Assembly (NCBI GenBank): GCA_902729315.2 | Contig: LR746265.1 | Span: forward strand, 5,622,892-5,686,891 | Direction: 5' to 3' | Origin: Spirodela intermedia | Taxonomy: Eukaryota > Streptophyta > Magnoliopsida > Alismatales > Araceae | Length of the DNA: 64,000 nucleotides | Shown here: one piece after another, positions 42,024 through 53,594 of the stretch | Numbering within the stretch: position 1 is the stretch's first letter | Layout of the letters: each line of letters begins with the position of its first letter | The notes under the pieces: model-generated | Databases searched by the model: none | What the model saw: the letters and a program-made list of their open reading frames with translations, nothing else | What the model was told of the DNA's origin: nothing | Position numbers and translations under genes: made by a program

Positions 42024-43533
42024 GTTGACTTCTATTTTAATGGCACGGGTAGTTGCTGCAGAGAAAATAGAGCACTGAAAGAAAATTAAGTGTGCCTTTT
42101 AATTAGAAAAATAAAGTTTACCCATTAAAGTAAGATCGAAAATTAATTAGAATTTTTCAATTTTTTTCCCGACTAAAACCTACTTTCACGGGTAGTGGTT
42201 AGTTGGCGAGTTAATATCGAGTCACCTTCCAACCACATATGACGTCGCTTGCCGTGAGCTCCCTCTAAAACGACCCGTCCTTCCACGAGTCGGCTACGGG
42301 AACGACTTTCGATGGAGCTTAGCGCGGCGTTGAAAGCGGGGAGTAGTCGTGGTGGGGCCATCTTCACAGGTTTGACAATCGTTCACGAGGCCCGATCAAC
42401 TAAGATGTTGACTTTACCCATCTTCGGCTAAAGGTAGCCTCCCTCTCTTTCAACCTCAACGGGGGTGTGCGTCCGCGTCAACCCCGGTAAAGAACGGCGG
42501 TGGCTCGGCGAGAGGCCCCACCGTGGTTATCGCCGACGTGTCGGACTCGGCGGCTTGATGGCGGCGCGGTGGCGTCCCTCTCGTGATCTTATCGCGCATC
42601 TCTTCTCTGCCAGCGGACCACCTCCAGCAGAGTAAAATAACCGAGGATGTGCCCCCTCGAGGAGGATGCCCCCTGCTTATTCTATACCGAGCAGCCCAAG
42701 ACCAACGTCATGAAAAGAGATTCTCGCCGGAGCAGCCGACATGAAAGACCCATTTCTTTAGTTTTCTCCGCAGCGGCGAGTCTGGATCCGATCGGACTCG
42801 CTCGCTGTTCCGGGTAATGATCTGCCTTCAGGTGGGGAACCTTAGGTTCACTCCTTCAGGTGGAGGAGATAAGACTAAGATCCGATCGCTGCATTCGATG
42901 GGCTCATGAGTTGACTTTCCTCTCACTCTTCGCGCAGAGAGAGAGAAAGAGACAATGACAGGCCTCCTGCTGGACCACCCCGACTCACAGCTGCGACTCG
43001 GTGCGATGGCTACTCGGCATCTTCACTGGCCGGCGGCGTACTGTAGCCCCCCATCAAATCAACCGATAACAAAAGATCTTTCTACCGTACGGCTCAGAGA
43101 AAAGAACCGCCGATGGGCCTATCCCATGACGAGGGGGAGAGCCTTAGTCGCAGAGACCCATCCCTGTCCTCGATGGGGATACCCAGGTCAAGCTCTACGG
43201 CGGTGTACTTCCCCCCCATGGTCGCTGGTACGGGTTGAAATTGGCGGCCCGCCGGCACCGTCGAAAGATGATAAAGAGATGAGGGAAGCCGTGGGCTGCA
43301 GACGCAGATAGGGACCGTCGCCGGAGCATCACATGGACCGGCGAGGTCTCAATCTACGGGCCAAGTTGATCACCTCCGGCAGCAGCCTCTTGGGATGGGG
43401 ACACCCATGTCATCGTCTACCCTAGTTGATGGAGGCGACCATCGTGGCCGTAGACGTCATTCTGGCGATTTTGTGGACGACTCTCCACTTTTTTTTAATA
43501 GCTTTAATTATCGAGATCTCTCATTTTCTGCCC

Positions 43534-43540
<7 letters not shown>

Positions 43541-43565
<25 letters not shown>
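43541..43565. repeat. (CT)n microsatellite
   Basis: About twelve CT units in gene-free DNA. Confidence 0.9.
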
Positions 43566-44240
43566 GCCGCTCGCTCTCTATCGGATAAGTTTGACGCTCT
43601 CGGTTACACTCATCGTTAATCAGCATATAACTGGGAGGTGATAAGACCAGAATTATCAGAGAGACAGACAGAGGAATCTCCCCCCAAGAAACGGCGCTTG
43701 GCTGGAACCGACGTGGCTGTGACGAATCCATTCCTTCCGAGGAGGCGCGGGACTCCCCGACCACAACTGGCAGACAACAGTTGGTGGCAAGTTGCCCCGT
43801 TGACCTAGCAATTCACGCGGGATCGAGAGGTACGGCCGGTCCGTGACCGGTTTTAATAACACTCGTCTTTTGGGCCGGTCGGAGGGAGCGGTCGCGTCTC
43901 GGTCGACTGATACGCAGACCCGGAGTGTATTCGCATAAATAGAAAGCAACTAATTCACATACTTATGTTGCTGTAAAGAGTAAAGCCCATCGTAGAATCT
44001 CATGTGGCAGAAATTGTAATTTCACGTAAAGTTCAGGTGAGAGATAAGAGAGGAGAAAGTGTAGCACCAAAGTCAACGTCTTCCGGAAGCGACCAGATTT
44101 GCTTCCTGCCTCCAAGGCACCCTCCGTCCTCATTAAAGCGGGAGAAGGTGGGAGAGGAGCCACAGAAACCCTTAAGCCGTTTCTTCTGCTGGGTCGTTGC
44201 CCATCCCCCCACGCAAAGGAGAAGGTGGTCCAAGAAAGCC

Positions 44241-44262
44241 AGAGAGAGAGAGAGAGAGAGAG
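44241..44262. repeat. (GA)n microsatellite in the DUF1442 leader
   Basis: Eleven AG units about 30 nt before the DUF1442 start codon, probably in the 5' untranslated region. Confidence 0.85.
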
Positions 44263-44292
44263 CAGGGAGGTGAAAGCAATTGAGGGAGGGGG

Positions 44293-45018
44293 ATGAAGCT
44301 GGTGTGGTGCCCGGACACGGCCTCCAAGGCCTACATCGAGACCGTCCGGTTGCTGGCCGGCGGGGGCGAGGGGGAACGGGATCTCCCAGACGAGTCCAAC
44401 GTGGCGGAGCTCGTCTCCGCCATGGTCGGCGGGTGGAGAGCTCAGACCATCGTTGAGGCCTGGTCTCCGGGGCCCGAAGCCGTTGCGACGAGCCTCGGCC
44501 TGGCGGCGGCCGCGCGGCACACGCGCGGGCGGCACGTCTGCGTGGTGCCCGACGAGCGCGCTAGATCGGCGTACGCCGAGGCCATGAGGGCGGCGGCGAG
44601 GGAGCAGCAGGAGGAGGAGGGGGATTGGGTACCCGAGACGGAGGTCGCCGTCGGGGAGGCGGAGGAGGTGATGGGGAGGATCCCCGGAGTGGACTTCGTG
44701 GTAGTGGATTGGCGGCGGAGGGACTCGGCGAAGATCCTCCGCTCGGCGCGGCTGGGCGCCCGGGGGGCCGTGCTGGTATGCCTCGGCGGCAGCCATAGGC
44801 CCTCAGACTGCGGCGGAGGTGGCGGCGGCACCGCGCGGTGGCGCGGCATGCTCATGGCTGGGTCGCGCGTGGTGAGATCTGCGCTCCTACCAATCGGCGG
44901 CGGCGTGGAGGTCGTTCACGTCGGGGTCGGGCGGGGCCCCAGCCTGGGAGGGAACTGCAGCCGGTGGATCAAGCACGTCGATCGCGACACCGGGGAGGAG
45001 CACGTGTTCCGCCGCTGA
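44293..45018 (+). CDS. DUF1442 family protein, 241 residues
   Basis: A single GC-rich frame starting MKLVWCPDTASKAYIETVR, the N-terminal signature of the plant DUF1442 family. The middle has the AQTIVEAWSPGPEAVATSLG and HVCVVPDERARSAYAEAM segments, then VDFVVVDWRRRDSAKILRSA and GARGAVLVCLGG. This alternation of strands and helices recalls a Rossmann-like, methyltransferase-type fold, as has been suggested for the family, but no catalytic role is established. The C-terminus RWIKHVDRDTGEEHVFRR is also typical. The length is normal and the ATG follows a GA-rich leader. A 277-codon frame on the opposite strand is an artefact of the high GC content. Function unknown. Confidence 0.9.
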   Translation: MKLVWCPDTASKAYIETVRLLAGGGEGERDLPDESNVAELVSAMVGGWRAQTIVEAWSPGPEAVATSLGLAAAARHTRGRHVCVVPDERARSAYAEAMRAAAREQQEEEGDWVPETEVAVGEAEEVMGRIPGVDFVVVDWRRRDSAKILRSARLGARGAVLVCLGGSHRPSDCGGGGGGTARWRGMLMAGSRVVRSALLPIGGGVEVVHVGVGRGPSLGGNCSRWIKHVDRDTGEEHVFRR

Positions 45019-45811
45019 TTCCCACGCCGCTGCTTCAGAACGGCGGCGCCGCACCTCCTTTCTTCGTCCTCGCCTCCCCACCCCCCGGTTCCTTGCTAAT
45101 CTGTAAAAAAACAAAATGGTAAGAATATAAGATCTCTTTTTGTGGTACGATACTAATTGTACAGTGATTGTACGATAAATCATTGCCTCTGATCCGCCAA
45201 GCTCGAGGGATGGGCTGATCATTTCGTAGGCTGTTCTTCCTCCACTGCTCTCTTCAGTCGTCTATTCCATTTCCTGTTACCGACGAACCCCCCACCGATC
45301 TCACAGAAACACGGGTTTATCCCTCCGGCATGGGAGCCTCCTGATCGTCCGACGCAGAAAGCGCTTTATTTCTCCGCCAATGGTCTTTAGCCGACCTAGA
45401 AACTTCCAAGAGGCCGTCCCCGAAGGGAGATGAAGATGATTGCAAGTTCTTCATGTTCGTCAATCCGCCATTAGATTAATTATCTCTCAAATATTAAGAG
45501 TACGAAGGAGAGAGGTACACAGAGAGAGATAGAGATAGATAGATAGATAGAGAGAGACAAGAGAGAGATGGGTATTCGTCTTCCTGGTTGGGGACGTTAA
45601 GAGTACAGCAATTAAAAGGTTCTTTCAAGCCAACAGCTCGTAAAACCGAGGAGAGAATGAGCCTCTCCTTGTTCCTGAAACACCCACCCCGACTAAATAA
45701 CTCCCGGACTAAGAGTTGCGAGAAGGTGCAAGACCGTTCTAGCGTGATAAGGCTACACGGCACGCAGATCCTGGCTTATCCTCCCTCTCCAGCTGCCCCT
45801 ATGTGTATCAT
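45019..45811. other. Convergent 3' flanks
   Basis: Presumed 3' untranslated regions of the DUF1442 and MLF1-like genes. It includes a GA/GATA tract around 45521-45568. No gene seen. Confidence 0.55.
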
Positions 45812-48800
45812 TCACGACCTGGCACCAGATGATCCCGGACGAGGGCGACCCTGCGGTTCCTTCGGCCTGGAGTACGGCAGCTGCGCGACAGCAGGAAGAG
45901 CCCAGCCCCTCGACGCCGATTGACCGGATTGCCCACCTGCTTACCACGAGGAAAAGTCAGCATGGGAACAGCGGAGGTAAGAACAATCCAGAAACAGAAA
46001 TGGAAAGAAAGTCAACCACGGATAACGTCAAAGAAGAGAGAAAGAGAGGGGGGGTGACGCCAGAGCAACCCGTGAACTGGATTGATCCATTTCCGACAAC
46101 CGCGCGTACACGGACTAGGAAACCGGCACAGAGGGTCGTCACCTTCCTTCGAGTTTTCTTTCGGGAAAATGTGAGCCAGTCAGAGAGGACCCCCCACCAG
46201 AGGAGACCCCTGAGTTCTCCATAATCTTTCTTCCTCGCAGAACGGCGGAAGAATCTTAGTCCCACGCTAAATGCGCAGGATGAACAGGCGGCAGGTGCCA
46301 AATATATGGCACCCAACGAATCCCGCAGGAGGTTGGACTAAACTAAAAGTAATGGAGAGGGGAGAGCTTTTTTCAAAGCGCAAGACATCCGTAATGCTGG
46401 GTCTGATTTCCATGGTTGTTGACTCAAGGGGATGACTTTACAGGGTCGTTATCGGCGTAGTTATCTGCAGAGTCCCAAATTCTCAGGGATGTTTCCAATC
46501 TTTTGGGGGAGACATGGTAAATAATTCTCAGGTAATAGAAACGACAAAGATGGTACAATCAGGAGCCTCGTTTTTCTGAGTGCACATCCAGACCAGAGGT
46601 TGAGAACAATGGGCGGCGGGTTGTCAGCGACCAGTTACGATGGGCAACACCTAATCGAATTTTGCTTTTAGCAATCCCGATGTTAGAAGCAACGTGCTAA
46701 AAAATTAGGCCCCCTTCACAGAGACTAAGAAGCAATGCCTCGTAATCACTCCAGGTCCAGCATCCTTTTATGATCATGGTCGTTTCCATCGCAGAGAGCA
46801 TCCCCGCCATGATGATTACAATGTTTTACCACTACTCGCTTTAATAGAGGCCGACTTCAACGACCTGAAATTCCAGTGGCTGGAGGTGGTTGGCCTCCTT
46901 GTCAAGATGATGTTGCAAGTTTGGGTTTCTAATGGGTCACGACACCACCTGACGGGAAATTCAAAAAGGACCTGTAACATGAAGCCTCATCTAAGTAGTC
47001 TCTTGATGGGCATACACTGAATGGCCTCACATATATCTATGTACTGCAGGGGCAGAACCACTGATATGAACTGTCGGGGAAATATTGCTGCCTGCTTCAA
47101 TAGTTCTCATGAGGCAGATAAACACGAGGGTTTGGGAAGACTGATGTAGGCTAAAAGGAAACAGAGTGTTCCATTTAAAAGTCCAATCGATAAGGTCATG
47201 AACTTAGATTTGGCCTTTTGATGTGACCTTAAGAAAACTGAGATCAGATCTAAGGAACTATTCAACAATGAAAGCAGCATTTTTACAATGATGGCATGTC
47301 TACAGGGGGACGGTGACAGGTAATTCCTTCGTTTGTGAAGAAAACAAGGGACTTGGGGTAAAGGATTATCGTGGAAGATCACCATAAATTGCTGGCAAGA
47401 TATCTTCTTTTACTTCTGCAGAAAAAAAACTCTACTTCCACTATTACTTCCATAATATCTCTCGAAAAAAATAGATAACAAGTAAATTTACCGCACCTAG
47501 AATGCAAACTAGTAATGAAATCTAGTTAACAGCATCACGTGGGATAAAATGTGCATCCACTGAGTATAAAGTTCGGGAGTTTTCGTCCACTCCTGCGTGG
47601 ACTCTTTGGATACCAAATGAAAATGAAGACTATCCTAAACAAACTTCAGCCCATTTCGTTCAAACACTACATGTCAACCTTGATGGTGCACAGGAAATAT
47701 TAGTACCCAACTTCTCACAAGAGCACATTTGGGATCACAATAGGCCCACATAAAAACCGAGGGTCTAATGCATTTTGAGAGCTTGGTAGATCAAAGAGCG
47801 ATAGTTTAACAGCACAAATAATTGGAAACATTAAACTTGTGGTGGAAGTGGCGATTTCAATCATATAAAATAAATCAAGTATTTAGTTAATATAAATTCA
47901 TCAATCTTGCCTTTAATTCGTCCAGGATATTTCAAATAAATTCCCTTCGAAATTCTAGTGTTGGGTCATGGTCTTTATGGTGGAGAACGGAAAAAAACGT
48001 TCTTCACATCTCTATGGAAATTTTGCCAAAGTGGCAAACTAAAGTCACATTTTACGAGTGTCAGCCCAACAGTTTCTGTAAGTAGAATACCCTATAAGTT
48101 TTTGTCTTTGATACAGGTGCCAGAGAGATGCAAATATAATTCTGATGGGAAGCATCGCAAAACAACAAAGCAATAGCCAATAGAATGAATTCTTTTCCAA
48201 GCGTTTACCTCTAGTTCCATCATGTAACATGTCTAAACTTTGGTCCCATCCGGGTAAATGTCTCTTTGCGCTCCCTTTCCATGCTTCCGCAAAACCAGCC
48301 AGCTCATCTGGAAATGTCACCAGATCATGCAAAGAAGTTCCGGGAAGCATAGATGGAAAAATCATTACAAAATATGAGGCATACCTTCATTCAGGTTATG
48401 CAATGTTTGAACCGTATTAACTCTCTCATCTGAATTAAGCTTTCTTGTGACTGAATGTCCCTGCATTAAAAAAGAAGTGGGCAACAGCTTAATGCCAAAG
48501 CTAGCATACTACAGGCCAGTAGAGTTTGATCGGTCATTAGAGCACGTGGTGGACAACGAAAGAACAAAAATAGAACAATCAGGAGGGTCCTCCTTAAGTA
48601 TCAGATAACTAGCACGGACCTTGTCTCCAAGCCCTCTAAAAATTCTGTGAGTGGCTTTGCCTTTGGTTTTATCTGCTTCCTTGTTCTCTTCCACTGTTAC
48701 CTATTTAACAATAATACAAGCACAAAAAAGAGAATAAATATGTGGATGGAAATTAGACACGATTTATCCCACAAATACACATACTCCATCGCCCCCAGTC

Positions 48801-49449
48801 CTCCTTGTGGTAGATGCGGTATAGTAAGCACCGCCAGGACCACTGTAAGTAACAGTGGAGCTGTGGAAACTGTAAGTGCTAGTCTGAGGCTTAGATGAAC
48901 TGGTCCTCTTGTACTCCATTCCCTGCCACACATGACTGATTTTCTTACCTGAAGGAAAATGTAAATATTACTGCCACAGGAGCTAAAAAATAGACATTTA
49001 CAAATCAGTGTTCTCCACACAGCACAAGCCACGTCACCTTTCATTTCTTCTTCTGGCTCCTCAATATATGGTTCTTTTCCAAGACTGTAACGTTTTCTTG
49101 CATTCTCTTCCTTCTCAAAACCATCTGTCCCATTCTGTTCTTCATCATCAGAGGGAAGCTCCTCAATAATTGGCCCTCTGGACCTTTTAGGCCGAGGTGC
49201 CGGGTCTTCTAAGAACCCTCCATAAGTGAGATCTCCAAAAGGATTCCCTCTTGCACCAAACATGCTTTGACCCAAAAGGTTTGGGCCCATCATGGCACCA
49301 AAAGGCTGAGTGAAGAAGGGGTCGTCAAAGGGATCTCTCCCGCCAAAAATGCTAGAAATCAGGCTACCATGCATCCTTAGCCCCCCAAATCCTGCAAATG
49401 GATCACCAAAGCCAGAGAAACTGTCTCTCCCAGGTCTTCCGCCCTGCAT
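45812..49449 (-). CDS. Myeloid leukemia factor (MLF1)-like protein
   Basis: Exons in transcript order: 49449-49038, 48948-48785, 48700-48620, 48460-48385, 48307-48209 and 45936-45812, giving 318 residues in phase. The N-terminus is Gly/Phe/Asp-rich (DSFSGFGDPFAGFGGLRMHG, GGRDPFDDPFFTQPFG), as in MLF proteins. It continues with RSRGPIIEELPSDDEE, then SFHSSTVTYSGPGGAYYTAS, THRIFRGLGDKGHSVTRKL, VQTLHNLNED and ELAGFAEAWKGSAKRHLPGW. The last exon is 2.27 kb downstream and was found by its conserved RGWALPAV block; it ends PRPGSSGARS. MLF proteins are nucleo-cytoplasmic adaptors in animals, and the plant role is poorly known. The intervening intron holds several unsupported open frames. The upstream GA tract suggests a 5' leader extending past 49.5 kb. 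Confidence 0.9.
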
Positions 49450-49536
49450 CTTCTGCAGCTACAAATTTCTGAGGAATTTTAAATAGGAAATAAGAGGCTC
49501 GATGCGTAAATTAATGAAATCAAAGACAGGTAGACG

Positions 49537-49578
<42 letters not shown>

Positions 49579-51546
49579 AAAGAAAGGGTTAGAAGGCGCG
49601 TCCACAATTGTCCCTATTGGTCATAAGACGAGAGAGTAAAAGAAAGGATCGAAGAGGTCATGTCACAACCAACAACCCCACATTTTAGGCAATGCATGAA
49701 CCCACTAAGACTCCGACCACATCATAGAACGCCCAAACGAAGAATATTGCCAACGATTAAATTCCCGCATGTAGAGAAACGGCCAACGACTTAAGTCACT
49801 ATGAACAAGAGAAAACCTAATTGCCAGAGCATCGGAAAACAGAGTAACATCGATTCACACATAGAACATGACAAGGTAGAAGACGATCCACACAGAGAAA
49901 CATCGATTCCAAGCAGGAATAATGGACTCTTCACCGAATAACAAGGAGTAATACAAGGTGGAGAAACAGATGAAACTAACGGTGAGGATAAATGCAATCC
50001 TCGTCACCAGACCAGTAGTAATCGTAACCCAGCGGAAAGAGAGCGTCGATTTCAACCGTAAAGATCGAATTGAGAAACAAACTTCCAAATATCAATGAAG
50101 CAGGAAGGAGAAACAGACGAAAAGATTCCACACCACGGTACTAGCACCTTCGTCGCCCCTCTCCGAACGGCGGGTGCAGTGAAGGACAAATCAATTTCCA
50201 GGAGGATGGGGAACGACAGGAAGGCTAAGTAGAGAGATCAAGAGCGGCCAGATCAGCGTCTTTTACAATTTCAGCAAAAAAGGTAGAAGATTCTAGCGAC
50301 GATCGTGCGTTGAGAGACTTCCAGAGATCCCCAACAGAACGTATGGCCCCTTCCAGAGATCCCCAACATTAACTATTTAACCTTAAAATTAATTTAATAT
50401 ACCTATGATTCATTTTACTTATTTTTTTCAAACGATAGACCCCTTTTGGTATAGAATTATTGACGTATCCTTTAGGGAGGTACTCGTCAATATAATCCCT
50501 CTCGGGGGGTATATACAAACATAAACTTTCTAGGTTATAGCTCCGCCAGAAACTCTCTTTAAGCCCGCTTCGATTCGCGAATTAACCGTCCTTTAAATCG
50601 GAAGTTCCCACCTGCCCCCGTGCTGGGAGGTGGTGCGGTGGCAGCGCCAGCAGCCCACTTGGCGCAGAACAGACTGCTCTGCGCAGAACAGTGGCGGGAA
50701 GGAGCAGGTGCGGGGGCGTAGACTTCGCAGGCGGCGGCGGAAGCCAGCGGGTGGCGGGGTGACCGCAGAAGGCGACGTAGTTTCCCCTGCAGGCGCGGAT
50801 CTCGGCCGGGGGACCGTCCAGCATCAGACCGGCGGCCTGCGCCTTCGTTGCAATCAATGCCTTCACATGTGCCGCCTACGGACGGGCCAGGCGGGGATGG
50901 GCGTGGGGTGGGCTCTCCCACGATTAAATTCTTATAGTTGAACTGCAGAGAAGCTCACCGCTCGCATTAAATGCCGGTCAACAAGATCCCCCCTCTCCGA
51001 CTTTTTATTTTTCCTTTTATATGTTCTGTGGCAGCAAAAAAACCATCCATGCTGCTGCTGCTTTATTTATTTAATTATTTGATTTAAAATATATTTATAC
51101 GAGATAAGTTTAATTCTATATTTTGAGAGAAATAGGCAATGGATATGGTAAAACATATTTTGAGACAGGAAACCAGAGAAATAGTATAAACACAGAGCCC
51201 AGTAATATCGATAATAAATGCAAAAAGTAAACGAGAAAGTTCAATTTTCGCAGCGCGAGAATGAAGCCGACAAAAGAGTACAGCGGTAGGCATCATCCGC
51301 GTGTCCCATCGATTAATCCACGTTGCGGGAAAATTTTAATCAACGAGAAAAATGTTTGAACGAGAAAACTTTTAATCAACGGGAAATTTATTATTTAGAA
51401 AAAGCCAAATAATAAAATGATATTTTATTCCGCCGCATTTAATTCTGACCATCAGACAAGGGCAGGGTACAGAAGGCTCGTCGGCAGTTGGCAGGTCGAA
51501 CCCTTCTTCGGATTCTTCCTCCAGTCTCCCCAGTACCAGACCTTCC
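49450..51546. other. Intergenic between MLF1-like and DUF641 genes
   Basis: Contains a GA microsatellite near the MLF1-like start and then AT-rich DNA. A GC-rich patch at 50560-50920 has overlapping open frames on the minus strand, but they lack any recognisable motif, so no gene is called. Confidence 0.5.
49541..49576. repeat. (GA)n microsatellite
   Basis: Eighteen AG units, CT-rich in the orientation of the MLF1-like gene. Confidence 0.95.
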
Positions 51547-51731
51547 ATGGCCTCCCTCTCCCCGCTGCCTCCGCCACGCAGTCCTCTCCTTCCTCCCTTC
51601 GCTGCCGTGAGCGCCGCCCCTAGCGTCGATCTAATTTCCTTAGTTATGTTGTTGGAAGCCTGTGTAATCTTGCCTCTGATGCTGCAAATCCACGGCCGGT
51701 GTGTGTGTTGCAGATTCCAGAACACGGAACA

Positions 51732-51763
<32 letters not shown>

Positions 51764-53228
51764 AGAGATGGCGCGGCAGAGGCAACTGCGGGATGAGGTA
51801 GGGGGATGGGAGTCACACACACCGGCGGCGGCCCGCGACGGACGGTATCGGCGACGGCCCACGCCCCTTCACCACCGCGCCACTCCCTCATCCTCTACGG
51901 GCTCCAGCAGAGCGACGCCGGGGAAGAAGGCCATCAGCAGTAGAGACGACGGCGGCCACGTTGTCTCCTTCACGAAGTGCCGACCCTCCGCAAGGGAGAA
52001 GATCTCCGTCGTGCCCCTGGACAATACCAGTGGTCACAGCCGATCCCGGTCCTCCTCCGCCTTCTTCTCCAGTCCCAGGAACAACGGCATCCTAGGGTCC
52101 TTCATCTCTTCCCTCACATGGAGAAGCCCTCGGCTCTCCACTTGCACCTCCGCCGCCGCCGCGCCGCCAACCAAGGGCGAGGACTGGAGGCTCATCGCCA
52201 CCGAGCTCTCCCACAAGCTCATCCTCGCCACCCGGAAGCGGGACGAGGCGGTGTCGGAGGTCTCACGCCTCAAGCACTCCATGTCTGAGCTGGAAAAGAA
52301 GCTCACCAAGCTGGAGAAGTACTGTCACGACCTGAAGTCCGCCCTCGACTTGTCCAAACACACCAATTCCTTCGTCCTCCCCGCGTCCCCCTTGGAGAAG
52401 ATGGAGTTCCCTCTCGAGCCCTTCCTCCGCTGCATCTGCGAATCACGCGCCGCCGTCCGGCACCTGAGCTGTTCCCTTCTCACCCATATCCAGCAGGCCG
52501 GGACGGCACTCAAGGCCCATGACGTCTGGTTGCCGGCCACCGTAAAGAGCAACCTCAACGGTGGCGGCGGCGGAGGCGGCGGCGGCGGCGGGCTCCTCCT
52601 CTACATGGAGGCGCTGCTTAGCCGCGTCTTCTTCGAGGACTTCGAGTCAGCCGGCTTCCAGCGCGGGGGCCCCAACGGCGTACTGGACCCTCGCAAAATG
52701 GCGGACGCCAATCTGGCGTCGTACGCCGCCCTGAAGGGATTATCTTGGGATGACGTCCTCAGCCGGGGGACCAGGTACTTCAGTGAGAGCTTCAGCCAAT
52801 TCTGCGACCGAAAGATGAGCGAAGTAGCTGGCACGGTGTTCGGCGGCGGCAGCGGCAGCGGGGTGTGGGGGCGGCGCGGCTGGCCGGAGCCGCTCCTGCA
52901 GGCCTTCTTCGGCGCCGCCAAGGGCGTGTGGCTGGTTCACCTTCTGGCATGGTGCGGCCACCCGCCGGCGGCAATCTTCAGGGTCGGCGCTGGGGCGCCC
53001 TTCGACGCCGCGTACATGGAGGACGCCGTAGCAGACCGAGCTCGCCGCCCGGCGGCGTCCTCCGCCGTGAGGATGATGGTGGCGCCGGGGTTCTTCGTGG
53101 GCGACAGCGTGGTCAAGTGCAGGGTGCTCTGCGGGCGCCACCGCAGCGTCAACAACAACATCGGCGGCAATGGCCACGCCAGCAGCACCGTCAAGGATGT
53201 CGAAGACGTCACAACGGCTAGCAATTAG
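51547..53228 (+). CDS. DUF641 / GIL1-IRKI-like protein
   Basis: Two exons, 51547-51606 and 51714-53228, give 524 residues; the donor is GCC/GTGAGC and the acceptor TTGCAG. Exon 1 encodes a Pro/Ser-rich start (MASLSPLPPPRSPLLPPFAA), followed by IPEHGT, an Asp10 run and EEMARQR. The core has the DUF641 coiled coil (DWRLIATELSHKLILATRKR, then SELEKKLTKLEKYCHDLKSA) and the C-terminal block MEALLSRVFFEDFES, SFSQFCDRKMSEV and AVRMMVAPGFFVGDSVVKCR. GIL1 acts in light control of gravitropism, and IRKI binds the receptor kinase IRK; which of these roles applies is unknown. A Gly11 run near residue 305 is a GGC-repeat insert. A shorter model starting at the ATG at 51768 would drop the N-terminal 42 residues. 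Confidence 0.87.
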
Positions 53229-53594
53229 CTGATTAATGAGCTGATTAATGCATGATTTCGGGATTTGGGGGCCCGAATTAGCTCTGTCTATATTTGAGAT
53301 TTTTATATATTTTCTTGTATCGGACCCTTTCGGTTTGGACAGTAATTTATGGCGGGAAAATCTACTGAAATAGTCTTCGGGCCATCGGACGGTGAAAAAT
53401 CAGCCACGCGACCCCGCTCGAAACCACTCTCTTTCTCGACGTGACCTTCGGCGTATCGTAGCAACTCAAGCGCCTCCTGCTCTACGTTGCGCCCTTTGAG
53501 GGGAGGAGGGGGAAGGTTTGAAGTCTCCCCCCCCCCCTCCCCCTCGCCAGCGGGGGATCTCTGAACCTTTCTTCTTCCGTGGCGGAGGGCGAGG
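53229..53594. other. Spacer between DUF641 gene and photolyase
   Basis: The 3' flank of the DUF641 gene and the short 5' flank of the photolyase gene. It holds C-rich and CT-rich runs near 53520-53550. No gene seen. Confidence 0.6.

Larger units (their letters stand above)
40676..44292. other. Gene-poor spacer
   Basis: No supported gene. It holds a perfect hairpin near 42 kb, a CT microsatellite near 43.55 kb, and GC-richer DNA from about 42.4 kb that may belong to the promoter of the DUF1442 gene. Several open frames of 60-126 codons lack family features. Confidence 0.5.

Noticed and set aside
43963-44796. 277-codon minus-strand frame opposite the DUF1442 gene
   Set aside because: Antisense shadow of a GC-rich coding region; it has no recognisable motif, while the plus strand matches DUF1442.
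45829-46224. 131-codon plus-strand frame
   Set aside because: It overlaps the last exon of the MLF1-like gene on the other strand and has no domain.
50559-50921. GC-rich minus-strand frames of 94 and 120 codons
   Set aside because: They have no motif or splice context, and the two frames overlap without either being favoured.
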